Below, piece by piece: positions 46,401 through 58,600 of a DNA stretch of 64,000 bases. How positions within the stretch are numbered: position 1 is the stretch's first letter; every line of letters starts with the position of its first letter. The DNA comes from Chiridota heheva (lineage: Eukaryota > Echinodermata > Holothuroidea > Apodida > Chiridotidae), in NCBI GenBank assembly GCA_020152595.1, contig JAIGNY010002211.1, forward strand, positions 602,001 through 666,000. The letters run 5' to 3'. The notes beneath the pieces were generated by a model. It saw only the letters and a list, made by a program, of their open reading frames with translations, made no database searches and had not been told where the DNA came from. The position numbers were made by a program, and so were the translations under genes.

Positions 46401-46457
46401 ACAACTCTGTTCTTAATGCAGCTTGAGACCCTTGAAGCACAGCCCTCTGAAGACAAA

Positions 46458-46622
46458 ATGACAGACTCAACCTCGGATATGGAGAGGCTCAAACAAGAGC
46501 TAGATGACACAAGGGCAAACATGCAGCGGGCAGCAACTATTGGTCAGCAGCTCCTGGACCACAACAAGGACTTAGAACAACAACTGGAACAGCTTGTTGA
46601 GGAAAACGATAAGAAAGTGGAG
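46458..46622 (+). CDS. SPDL1: Spindly coding exon 1 (CC1 box)
   Basis: Residues 1-55, MERLKQELDDTRANMQ then AATIGQQLLDHNKDLEQQLE. The exon probably begins at 46422 after ATGCAG, the first 36 bases being 5' untranslated. The donor GTTCGG is weak, but the phase fits exon 2. Confidence 0.87.
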
Positions 46623-49600
46623 GTTCGGAATGCTTGCTTTATTCTCTCTGCTAGTTACTTGCAGTATTCTGCTGTAATATTTGTATGTATGTGTGCATTC
46701 AGGATCCTCACAGGAAAGGATTGGTGCAGGAACAGCGCAAACATCCTATCAAGGATATGAATGTCAATCTGGAATACCCCAGTCTTTTACAAACAGACAT
46801 AGCTTACTTTTATTGATGATGAGTTGCAGAAAAGAAACTAAAAGTACTCTAAGGTCCCTACTATAAACTACTGTAGATGAAAAACTTAACATTAGAAAGA
46901 TATTTGCACCCATGGCCTCACACACAGAAGGTGTAGGTATGTGAACGTCATGCATTATTGGTAGAAGTTAACAAAGCTAAGTAATTTGTTATACACATTT
47001 AAAAAAAAAAATGAATTTGAAAGCAACTTTAGCAGTCCTACTTGTTATACAGTGAGTTTGTTGCTTTTTGTTTGTAATCAAAAGACAAAATCATAATGAA
47101 CTTGCACATAATGTAATAAAACAATGAGATGCATTGCTTGTCTTGTTTCAGGCCCTTGAACAAGAAAAGTACTCATTGAAACTGCAACTGAATTCAAAGG
47201 AACAATTGGAGGAATACCACAAGGAGGAGATTGATAACTTGAAGGAGAAAGTGAAGAAAGATGTCAGTTCAACCGAGGAATACTTAAATAGGATGCACGC
47301 GAGGGAACTACAGAAGATGAAAACATCTAATGAAGATCTCAAGGCAAGCTTGGACATGGCTTGTCTCAAGGAATCACAGTTTCAGGACAAGGTTGGTATG
47401 GTATATAGTATACACAGTATTGGTGTACTGTGTATGCATTACATTACAAGCATAGATTTTAATGCATTTTACAGAAGATATCAGGTAACATATCTTAACA
47501 TTTTTTGGTGTATTACTAATGATGCAACAAGTATATAACTATGGTTAGTATACTGTTATGATGATTGCACAAACAATGTTTTGTCTGAGGTGTGAAATTA
47601 AATATAAGATAAAATTAATCAAAAAATTAAATATCTTTTTGTTAATTAAGATCTTCAATTAACTGAAGAGATTTTAAGTTATAAATTATTTGAGAAAGTG
47701 CTTTTTAATCTTTCCAATTAATTTCTTCTTTTAAGCTAAATCCAGCAGGCTTGAAAGTTGAAATGACTGATTTGAAAACGTCAATGCAATGATTTATCCT
47801 TGTTCAGATGAATTAAGATATTCGTGATGAGGTTTGCCTATGCTGTATGTAACTTAACTGTCTTCTACTGCAATTTATGAGCTGTCCATAACTTTTGTAT
47901 ACCGTTCAACATTATATTCCAGTTATCTTCAGCCAAACAGTCCACTTGGGATTGTTCTGTGTAAAGATTCTTAAAATATTTTTCTCTCTCTGTAGATCCG
48001 GGAACTTGAGCAGAGGCTAGATGAAGCTGAATCCTCCGTGAGCAACAGGAGTATCCTTAACAGTACCACAATGGAGGAGAGGACTGCTACTCTACTCTTA
48101 CAAAATGCAGAATTGAAATCAGAGAAGGTTTGATGAACATTTTTCTCATAAATTTTCCACTGTCTGTTAAGGAGAGTGGCCTTAGAAAATGTTCATTGGT
48201 ATTGTTTCTATGATAATGCAGGCTAAAACATGCTAAATCATCAGTAGGTAAGATACTTACTTTTTGGGGAGAATTAGGTCTGTATGCTAATAAACTATGA
48301 CCCAAGTCATTGAGAAAATGTACCTAAACCACTGACCCACTCTGCTTAAGGGTCAAAGGAGTCATACATCATATTTGGTATATGATGTTAAGAAATCAAG
48401 ATGCAAACTGAATTGCTTGTTTTATTACTAAGATATCCTGAGCTGCTATTTTGTATGATATTGATTATACTTTAATTTATTAGAGTAATTTGGGTGATTA
48501 AAATGTTGAGTAAAAGTAATCAGTAAGTAATTAGCAAAGATAAAATAGAACAAAATTCATCAGGTTTGCCCTATGATGTTATCAAGGACTTATCACAAGA
48601 CACTATTTCAACAAAATGGCTGCTCCATTCTAATATCACACTTTGAACTCGCAAACTGTTTAGATTAGGCAACAATAACTGTAGTTTCAAAAGGCAGGAT
48701 GTTGAAAAAGTTGAAATTCACTGAATATTTAATGTATTCTCGATTGTACTGTATGATCACACTTCTCTTGAAGATTTAATGGTTCTTTATATCTGTTACT
48801 CAATCAAGGTGGAGATCTCTTGTCTTCTGAGAGAGAGTGAAGAGATCCGCAAGCAGCAAGATCTGATAAATTCCAACCAGATGCGAAGGCTGGAGGAATT
48901 ACAGGAGAGAGCAGAGGATGAGCACAAGCAGAGCATTTCATATTACAGGGCATTGGAGGTGAGTCAATAGATCCTAAAAAGACATTCATAACCCATTCAT
49001 ATTTATTCACATTTAATATGAAACAAGACAACAAGGGGACAACAACAAAACCAATTTCATCATTTGAGCAAACATATCTCCATAATTTTCTTTTGAGAGT
49101 TTATAATGGATTATAATTCTTTAATATGTTTCATTTACAGGAAGTTCGACAACAGCTGGAAGAAAAGCAAGCTGAGTTGGATCTGCTCAAGATGGAGACA
49201 CAAGATCCCAACAGGAAAGGCAATTCTCTCTTTGCAGAGGTACAAAATTAAAATAAAAAATTCGTTTTTGGGTTATTGCTTTTGGTTGTCTGTAAATTAT
49301 ATTATATGGTCGTGGAGAGTTCTATTTGTTGTGATAGCTGTGTTATGTGGGTCGATTTTGAGGAGTTGGTGTGACATGTAGTTTTGAAGAAGCATCAGTT
49401 GATAGTTTTGTATTTGTTTGTTCAAAGTGTATAAGGTTGAAGGCTTTGGAGTTGAGACTTTCTGGTTGTAGTTGTATTGTTGGAAAGCTTGATGCCAGTG
49501 TGCAGATTGAGTTTAGTGGTTTAGATGTGGGTAGTCAGACGTGTTATGTGGTGAGGAATTTTATAGGGTTTCTGTTCAGGTAAATAGTCTCGGATCAGAT

Positions 49601-52600
49601 TCTGTTGACAGGCCTCATATTTGATTGTCTGTAGTTGATGATTGTACAGGTGCCATTGGTAGTGAGGCTTTTGATTCATCTGGTACATTGCCTGCAGATT
49701 CTGTTAGGGATAAGGTGTTGTGGATAGGGGATTCACTTGTTAGGTATGTTGCCACAGAGTTTTGTGGAGTAGATTGTAGTAGGATTAGGGTGTGTCTTCC
49801 AGGGGCTAGAGTTGATGACGTGAGTTCCTGTGTTGAAACGTTATGTAAGGGTGAAGATACCGTCGTAGTTTCAATTGGTACAAATGATATTTCAAGGAGA
49901 AATGCTGATTCTGTTAGGCATAGTTTCATGCATTTGTTATTCAACTTGAAGGACACAGGTTGTAACTTAAGGTTCTAGTTGGTGGTATGTTGCTGCGTAG
50001 AGGCAGTTTCTTTATGATAGATAAGATAATGTTGATCAATAGTTGGCTAGAGAGTATTTGTCATCTGTTTGAGCTCGGTTTTGTAAATTTCTGGCATAAG
50101 TTTGAATCTCAGGTTGATTGGTTCATGAGAGATGGTTTGCATTCAACTAGAAAAGGTGCTCCTATTCTTCCTATGGGTGTCAATAGGGTAATTAAGGATC
50201 TGAGTCCTTTATATTAGTCATGGGACTATTAAGGATCTAAGTCCTTTAAATTAGTCGGGGGTGAGAGTTTAAACCCACCTGTCAGGCTATTTCTGAGGAT
50301 AGGGATTGTTCTTCTAGAGGTAGAATTAAGGTTATGTCATCAAATGTTTGTAGCATTTTGAATAAACGTGATGAGCTGCTGGCTGAAGTTTCAATTAGTA
50401 GACCTGATATAATTGGTATTACTGAGAGTTGGATTTATAGTGAAATTAGTGATTCAGAGATACATATTCCAGGTTACTCAGTTTTCAGACAAGACAGATT
50501 AGATACTCTCATTGGTAGAGGAGGTGGTGTTCTATTTGTAAATGACTTTTATTTGCATAGATAGGACTGCTCAGTTTTTTTTTTGGTTTTTCGAATTGCC
50601 TATGGTGTGAGCTTATTGTTGATGGCGATGTTGGTAGTTCAGTGGTTGTTGGTGTTGTATACAGATCACCAAATTCTAGTCCTGAGAACAATCAGAAATT
50701 GCCTGACTGCTTCAGGAAACTTGCTTCTAGGAGGGTTATTGTATTTTGGGACTTTAATTTTCCAGACATTGATTGTAATCTTTGTACTAGTGGTCCACAT
50801 GGTAATGATTTCCTAGAAGTTGTATCCGATTGCTTTTTCACCCAACATGCGTGGCAGTAATTGTCTTGATTTGATTTTTGGTAGTGAAGAAAGTATGGTT
50901 AGAAATGTGCTAAGTAGCAGTAAGGTAGGGTGTAGTGATCATGACCTCAAGGTTTCTCCAGCCCATAAACTGCTTTTAGATTTTAAGAATGCTGACTTTG
51001 CTGCACTTCAGGATAATTTGTTATTCGATTGGACTTCTTTGCTCTGTGACGTAGATCTTTCTAAATCTTGGGATGTTTTCCGAACTAAAGTTTTAAAGGG
51101 TGTGAATAGCTTTGTCCTATTAAAGAAAGTATGTAGGCGTAATTGGCCAGTGTGGATGTCTCAGAAAGTTGTGGTGTTGTTACAAAAACAGTGGGTGTCC
51201 TGCGGAGCTTGCTAGTTATAAGGATCATGAAAAGTTCACAAAAGGTTTGATAAGAGATACTAAAATGCTTTTTGAAAAATATTTGTCCAAAGAGGTTAAG
51301 ATTAATTTTAAGTAATTTCACTCTTATTTTCGCTCAAAGCAAAAGAAACCAAGGAGGTTGTTGGTTCTCTTCAGGGTAATGATGGTGTTACTATCAATAG
51401 TGGTAAGGATATGGCTGAGGTTTTAAATAACTACTTTGTGTCTGTTTTTACTAAGGAGTCCCCTGCTAATGATGTTATGGATTATCTTAGTGTGCACTCT
51501 CCTGTATGCATTGAGGATGATGATTTTTCAGTTGATGTTGTGTCTAAGAAGTTGAAGGGTTTGAATTCAAATAAAGCACCTGGTCCAAATGGTATACATC
51601 CTGCTGTTTTGCATGAGTGTTCTGATGTTCTTTCTCTTCCCCTGAGTATCATCTTTTCAAAGTGCTTTGATGTTTGTGTTCTTCTTAGTAATTGGAGACT
51701 CGCTAATGTCACTCCTATTTTTAAAAAGGGTGACCACAGTTTGCCTTGTAATTATAATCCAGTGAGTCTTACTAGTGTTGTGTGCAAGGTCATGGAGTCC
51801 ATTGTTAAGGATGTTGTACTAGATCATTTTTTACTGGTCAATGTTCCAAAAAACATTTGATAAGGTTCCATTGGGCAGGTCATGATGAAAACTAGAGCGC
51901 TTGGTGTGGAGGGAAAGTGTGTCAGTTGGATAAATCCTTGCTTAATTGACAGGTCACAAAGATTTGTTGTCAATGGTGAAGTATTTCCATGGAAGAAGGT
52001 TACAAGTGGTGTTTCTCAGGGTTCTGTATTGGGTCCGCTTCTTTTCTTAATCTTCATTAGTGATATTATTGTTTCCCTTGGCTCCAGGATTTGTAAATTT
52101 GCTGATGACACTAAGCTGTACAGGATTGTTGATGATGCTAGTGATTCTTCACTGTTGCAAACTGATCTGGATAAGTTAGTTTCTTGGTCCCAAATGTGGC
52201 AGATGTCATTCAATGTTGATAAATGCAAAGTTATTCATTTTAGTCAGAGCAATTTGGCTTTTGATTACTGCATGAATGGTTCAAATCTTGGTTGTGTTGA
52301 TCAAGAAAGGGATCAAGGTGTTGTCATCACTAGCAATCTAAAGCCGCCTAAGCAGCTGCTAGGGCAAATAATTTGCTTGGTTTGATTACAAGAAATTGTT
52401 GTTTTCTTGGTAGAGCGGTTGTTCTTAATTTGTATGAGCAATTAGTCAGGCCTCCGCTTAAGTATGCTATTTAGGCTTGAAATCCCTTTTATGAGAAGGA
52501 TAAGTTCATTTTGGAGCAGGTTCAGTGAAGGGCCACTAGACTTATTCCCGAAGTAAGGAATCTCTCTTATGAATCTAGGTTGCGAATTCTTGGTTTGACC

Positions 52601-55600
52601 ATGCTTTAGTTGAGAAGAGTACATGGCGATATGATTCAGGTTTTAAATTCCTATCTGGTAGTGATGCTTTGACTTCGTGTAATTTCTTGCATGTTTCAGC
52701 TAATCCCCATGTGACACATGGTAACAGTTTGAAGTTGACCAAAGAGTTCTCACGAATAGATATTCAACGTTTTAGCTTTTTGCAAAGATTTGTTAATGAG
52801 TGAAGTGGTTTGCTTGAGTGGGTAGTTAGCTCCAATTTTGTTCAAAATTTAAAAGTCAACATTAATAAGTATTTTACTAATTCTGGGCATCTAATTTTTT
52901 GTATATATTTTTTTGTGGTTGTGGTGGTGTTAGTTTGGGCTTTTTATGGGGTGACCCACCCTTCTTAGCCCATCATCTTGTTATGTTATGTTAAAAGATG
53001 CTTGAAAAATGATTTTATGGGTTGAACATCTTACTGTAAAATGAAGCCCAAATAAATCACAGCTGAAGTGTGAGCTCGAAGGTCCATGGAAACCCACAGT
53101 CTATTGGCCCATTTGGGTAAAATAGCTTTTGACCTTGAAAACTACTCCTAAGGTAAGGCTGATAAAAGGTGAGGATTTTTTGATAGATATAAGATAGCTG
53201 AAAAATTGTCTAAACGTCTTTTGGTTCTCTTTCTAAATATCAGACATGATAATAGAAACATCCTTCTTCAACTGCAATTGGTCTTGAAAAGATGTGAAAT
53301 TGGTGATTTTGAACTGATATAATGATTTTTGATGTTTTGGGGTTAACTGATCCTCCTGTGGCTTCTTGTTCTTACTGGTGTGTGACACCTTGTTTTTGTC
53401 TTTTGTCCTTAGGTGGAAACGAAACGTCAAGAGATAGAAAAGAAGTACATTTCCCTCCAAGTGCAGCATGATTCAGCTAAAAAGCAGCTGAACCTGTATA
53501 AGCAGAGAGTGAGGGAGCTCAAGGTATGCCAGTACCATCTGTAAATAGCTGTTTATGGACAAGAATGCTGATTATATGATGATTATTAATTAGAATTGCA
53601 CTGTGTGGTAAAAGTGAGGAAATGTGTAAGTCTGCCAATGCAGCTAGGTTTAAATATGTTCATCCTCTACTTAAATTAAGGGCTGTTGTATCATGGGAAA
53701 TATACAAAAATAACTTATACCAAATATTTATATTTTGAAAGCTCAGGGGGTGAATTGTAAACATGGCACTGAAATGAAATAAGTCGTGTGATTGATTGCA
53801 TTTTTCCTTATGATGGTTTACATTGCTAGAACCAATGGATGAAATTCAGAATGCCTTTTTGGAAATGTTGTGATTGCAAGACAGAAAAGAAAATACACAG
53901 AAAAGAGAATTTATTGAAATATTTTTTGGCATTAGTTGTTTGAAGCAAATAACAAAAAATAAAAGAAATTGAGGATATAATTGTGATACGTCAAATTGTA
54001 GTGAGAATTTTTTTTTTGAAATGAATAGAGGATTGGTAACCCGTGACATTCACTTTCTCAGGTATAAATAGATGTAACTCTTGTTCTCCTCCTATCATGA
54101 CTTGTTATAGTGGAGGACTAATGACTGCAAGCTGGTGACAGATTATATTATATACATCATATCGTTGATACCTTGCTTTTATTTCCACAGTATCAAATAG
54201 CAGGTCTTCTACAGATGGACAATGGTCGTGTGGCTGCTTCTCAGTTTCACGAATTGGAGCAAGCTCTAGGTAGGAATCAGGCTCAAGTGCAAGAGCTTAC
54301 CAACAAACTCAACGGATATGAGAAAGCAAAGGTAACATGTCATATTATACATTGCCATAGTCAAGAATGTCACATGTCAGCGCCAACAAGATTGTCACTA
54401 ATTTTTTAATATGATAGGCTTGAAAAATTGGGAATAAAGGATGTTTTCCACATGTGTTACATTTGTAGGAGTAATGTTTTACATGGATGTGTGTTTGTTG
54501 ATTGCTTCCTTTTTTTGTCATAGAAATGTAAATTTCGCCCTTGAAAAAGTCATTTAAATGTCTTTACAGTGGATTTCTCAAAGAGTGTATGAACAATACA
54601 AATATCAATTGCTATGGAAGGTTGATACAGTATTTGATCAACAGTGGTAAATTGTAAAGCACGGCTTCTTAATTAATTTTTTCCAAGGGCCATCAATTCA
54701 CAAGTCTCAGGCCTCGTGCTAATCGCATGGCAAAACCAGCATTACGTGACAAACAAACCTGCTAAAACAATCCCTGAATACAAACAAGTTGATATAGCGT
54801 GCGATAAGAAGGATGTACGCCAGATGTCGGTGATTCTCTTATCAGCCTTCCTTTGACAAGCCGCAAGTCTACCCATTTTATAGCATTTTGCTTGATAACC
54901 CGCGATGTTATAGTGCGCTGATCTGCCTAGGAAAAACTTAAACCAAAAAAACCCTGAGTATTTTGGGATTTTTACCGATCTCATTTTTTCTGCTACTACT
55001 ATTGTTCGTGGCCAGATTTGATTGTCTGGCGGGCCAGATTTGGCCCACGGGCTACCTATTAAGAATCGCTGTTGTAAAGGATAGCGCCATGCAGAAAGTA
55101 ACATTTTTTCTTTTCACTTAAATTTTCTTATATGGTGAGAAGAAGCATTCCTTATGCTTACATTGTTCAATACATAGAACTAGTTTTAATAATAATAATC
55201 TGATATTAATTTTCAATATTTTCTAGCCAACACATCTCAAGAACGGTAACGGCAAGGAAGATGAGAGTGCTGTGGCAGTCGGTGCTAAATTAGTGGAACA
55301 TGCAAAGTAAGTCAGTAACAAGATCAGGGAACGTGGAAGGGGTAACACACTTTTGATGAGATTTTGAACAGCTCTTATGGAAATATTTTCTGGAAAAAAG
55401 TAATCTTTTTATAAACATTGAGTCATAAGATTGGCAAGTGACAATTCAGGAAACATTTGTTAGTGTAAAATAAATGAAAAAGATCTCAAACTTTGAGATC
55501 TCTAAGCATTGAAAAGGAAAAAGTCCTTGAGAATGGATTAAGATTTGGTCATTTTTATTTTTTAGCTTGACTATTTGAAGAATAGTAGGAGCTATTCTAC

Positions 55601-58600
55601 TAACCTCCGCGTCCGTGTTGGTTTAAGTTTTTTGGGGAGTAAGGTTTTAAAAAGCTTGTCGTCATTTGAAAATGTACATTATTAAGAAGTGGAATAAATA
55701 TATAAAATGTGCATAATAGTGAATTAAAACATGCAGTGTCATAGATGGTAACCAAAATAACAAATGATTAGGCTTGAATAAGTTCTACCAATGTAATCAG
55801 GAATTTGTTGCATTCATTCAACAATGAGATGTGCTTCTTTGACTAATTTCAGAAGTCCTAATTGCACTATTAGAATTAGCACTTGGAATTTAGAACTTGA
55901 ATAAATGGATCTTAAAGAATAACATGTAAGATGGTAATTACATATGGGAGGGATGGTAATGGGGAGCGAGGGATGGATGGCATGAGGGAGGAAGGAATAG
56001 ATGGCATCAGGGAGGGAGAGATAGATGGTATCAGAGGGGGAGCATGATGGATGAATGGCATTAGGGAGGGATGGATGGCAATGGGGAGGATGGATGGTGA
56101 GTTTCAGGGAGGGGAGGGATGGCTGGTTTCTGGAAGGAATGGATGGATGGCATTAGGGAGGAGGAGATAGATGGCATCAACAGGAGATGATGGATTGATG
56201 GCATCGGGGAGGGTGGGAAAGATAGCATCAGGGCGGGAGGAATGGATGGCTTTGGGAAAGAATGGATGGCATTGGGGAGGGAGGGATGGATGACATCAGG
56301 GAGGGAGGGATGGATGGCATTGGAGAGGGATGGATGTCATTGGGTTGGGATGGATGGCATCAGGGAGGGAGGGATGGATGGCATTAGTGAGGGGAGGGAT
56401 GGATGGCAACAGCGGGGGAAGGATAGATTGTATCAGGAGGGATAGATGGGTGGCAGTGGGAAGGGGAGAGATAGATGGCATTTGGGAGTGAGGGAGGGAT
56501 GGATGTCATCAGGGAGGGATGGATGGCATCAGGAAGGGATGATGACATCAGGAGGGATGGATAAATGGCATTGGGGAAGGAGGGATGGTTGGCATCTGGG
56601 AGGTTGGGATGAATGACATTGGAGGTAGGGATGGATAGCATCAGGGAGGGAGAGTGGATGGCATCAGTGAGGGATGAGTGGATGCATTGGGGAAGGAGAA
56701 AGGGGTGGATGGCATCAGGGGAGGGATGTATGGCATTGGTGAGGGATGGATGGCATTGCAGAGGGAGAGATGGATGATTGGCATCGGGAGGAGGGAAGGA
56801 TGTATTTAGGGAGGAACGATTGGAGGGGGATAGATGAATTTCAGGTGGAATTCATCAAACTATTGACATTTCATATTTTGCTATAGTAATTGCAGTACCT
56901 ATTAGATGTATGTCATCATTTGATAAATAAGCATTATTCAAAAGTAAATAAAGGAGATATCGTGTTTACAAGCAAATCGTCACACCCGCACACATACACA
57001 CGCAAACACCACTGCATAGGTTCATGATGCTGATAGCATCGGAACCAAAAATTAAAACAAAGAATTAGATACTGTAAGTGGACTTCCCTAAAGCTTAGCT
57101 TGTTATCAAAATTTCTCTCACTGGAAGTTACATAATAAGTAACTGGTTACTTCAAGTAGTGCACTCCCCCTGCAGCTTCAAATAGTCGAGCATGCTGTCA
57201 TTCAGACAGCTCTACTTTTAGGTTTCAGGTCTAAATATTAATTGCAAAAATTTGTTGATATTTTATTAATTTGATCAGCCATTTCCTGAATCTAAAGTGC
57301 TTTTTTACAATGTAAACCATGTTTTGGCGTCCGCTGTTAAAGATTTTCTTCCTAAGAGTAAATCAAACAAATATGTAAGGTTTGTGTTCCATTCAAAGCT
57401 TCATATTGTTAGAATAAATTCTTCATATTGAAACCAGGGCTCTAGCTATACAAGTTTGAGTGCTGGGCTCCAGGGATAATCTAGGGTGACCTCCTAGACC
57501 CCCCTCCCATGAAGAACTGTTCAAATTTAGTCCACTTCTATTGACAAAATGTCAATGAAAAAGTTTTTTTTTTTTTTTTTTTAATCGGCATGCTAGAAAG
57601 GTTTACAAAATATTTGTTATGTAAATGGATATTTAAAATACAATGGATATTCAACTGTCAAAGTGCCCCCCCTTCCTAAAAAAAGTACAAACATATGCCA
57701 GGAACTCTTCTCTCAATTCCCATTGTTATTCATTTTGCCCAAACTTTTTACTGCTTTTACTTTCGTCCCAGTATCGTTCGACGAAAGCCATGCACATGTT
57801 CCTATGAACTACGCAACAACTTTTGTCAATATCAAATCCCCCACAAATCAAAAGAATACCGATCAGTCTGTTTTAATGTTAAGTGTCTATGGGGTTTATA
57901 ACAAATGTGATTGGTTACTTACATTTGGAATGGTCTATACGCACGCCTTGGGCTGTTCGGGGTGTAATATTTACTTTGTTAAAGTTTGTTTGTGGGGCAA
58001 GTGACGGATTTGGCAAGCTGCCAGCAGTGATTCACAAGGATTAAAATGTGAACCTGAACTGTGTGCATGTATGTACGTTTATGCAAAGAGCTTTGTGTAT
58101 GGGTGATTTTATGATAATATGTACATTAAATTGCATTAAATTCCTACAGTTCAGTTGTTTTGATTGGAATTTAATGTGTGTAATGTATGTTATGTTCTGT
58201 GTGTAAATTAGCAAATGACATAAATAGAGTGAGATTAAAAGGAGATCTGTTTAAACACTTAATTATTTAAGTGAGTTGAACTTTTAAGTGTTGGGCGGAA
58301 GAGTGAATCTTAGAGCCGAGTGCTGGGCAGGAATTGCGAGTCCTGTGCAAGCCCGCCCAGTGCCGCCCACCATAGCTAGAGAACCCTGATTGAAACCATA
58401 CTTCTTACTGAAACTTTAAAACCTTGCAACATAAAAACTTGTATGTTACAGAGTTGCTATTTGGACTAAAATTGTTAGTATACAATAATGAATAGTGACT
58501 TGCTTGATTCATTTGACTTGCTTGATTCATTCATTTTAAAAGTTGGACTTCAAGGCTCAGAGAGATTAAAATGAAATAAGATTGTTTTTCAGAGATTTTC

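Larger units (their letters stand above)
49290..52993 (+). mobile_element. CR1-type LINE copy B, near full length, internally deleted
   Basis: Ordered remnants of ORF1 (zinc-finger-like and esterase), then endonuclease, reverse transcriptase and C-terminus, ending in CTTGTTATGTTATGTTA. Compared with copy A it lacks about 170-190 bp of RT, joining after LDHFLLVNV directly to a decayed FQKTFDKV and losing the QHGFLPKRS block. Many stops and frameshifts. Inserted in the intron between Spindly exons 5 and 6, in sense orientation. Confidence 0.9.

Noticed and set aside
46145-46522. 125-codon minus-strand frame with repeated SHKSFA phrases
   Set aside because: Reading of the GACTTG minisatellite plus antisense of Spindly exon 1.
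46681-46866. Extension of Spindly exon 1 through the donor
   Set aside because: The frame continues but loses coiled-coil character and conservation after KKVE; exon 2 joins in phase with the expected EQEKYSL sequence.
55930-56845. Gly/Trp/Asp-rich and Pro/His-rich frames
   Set aside because: GGATGG minisatellite read in different frames.
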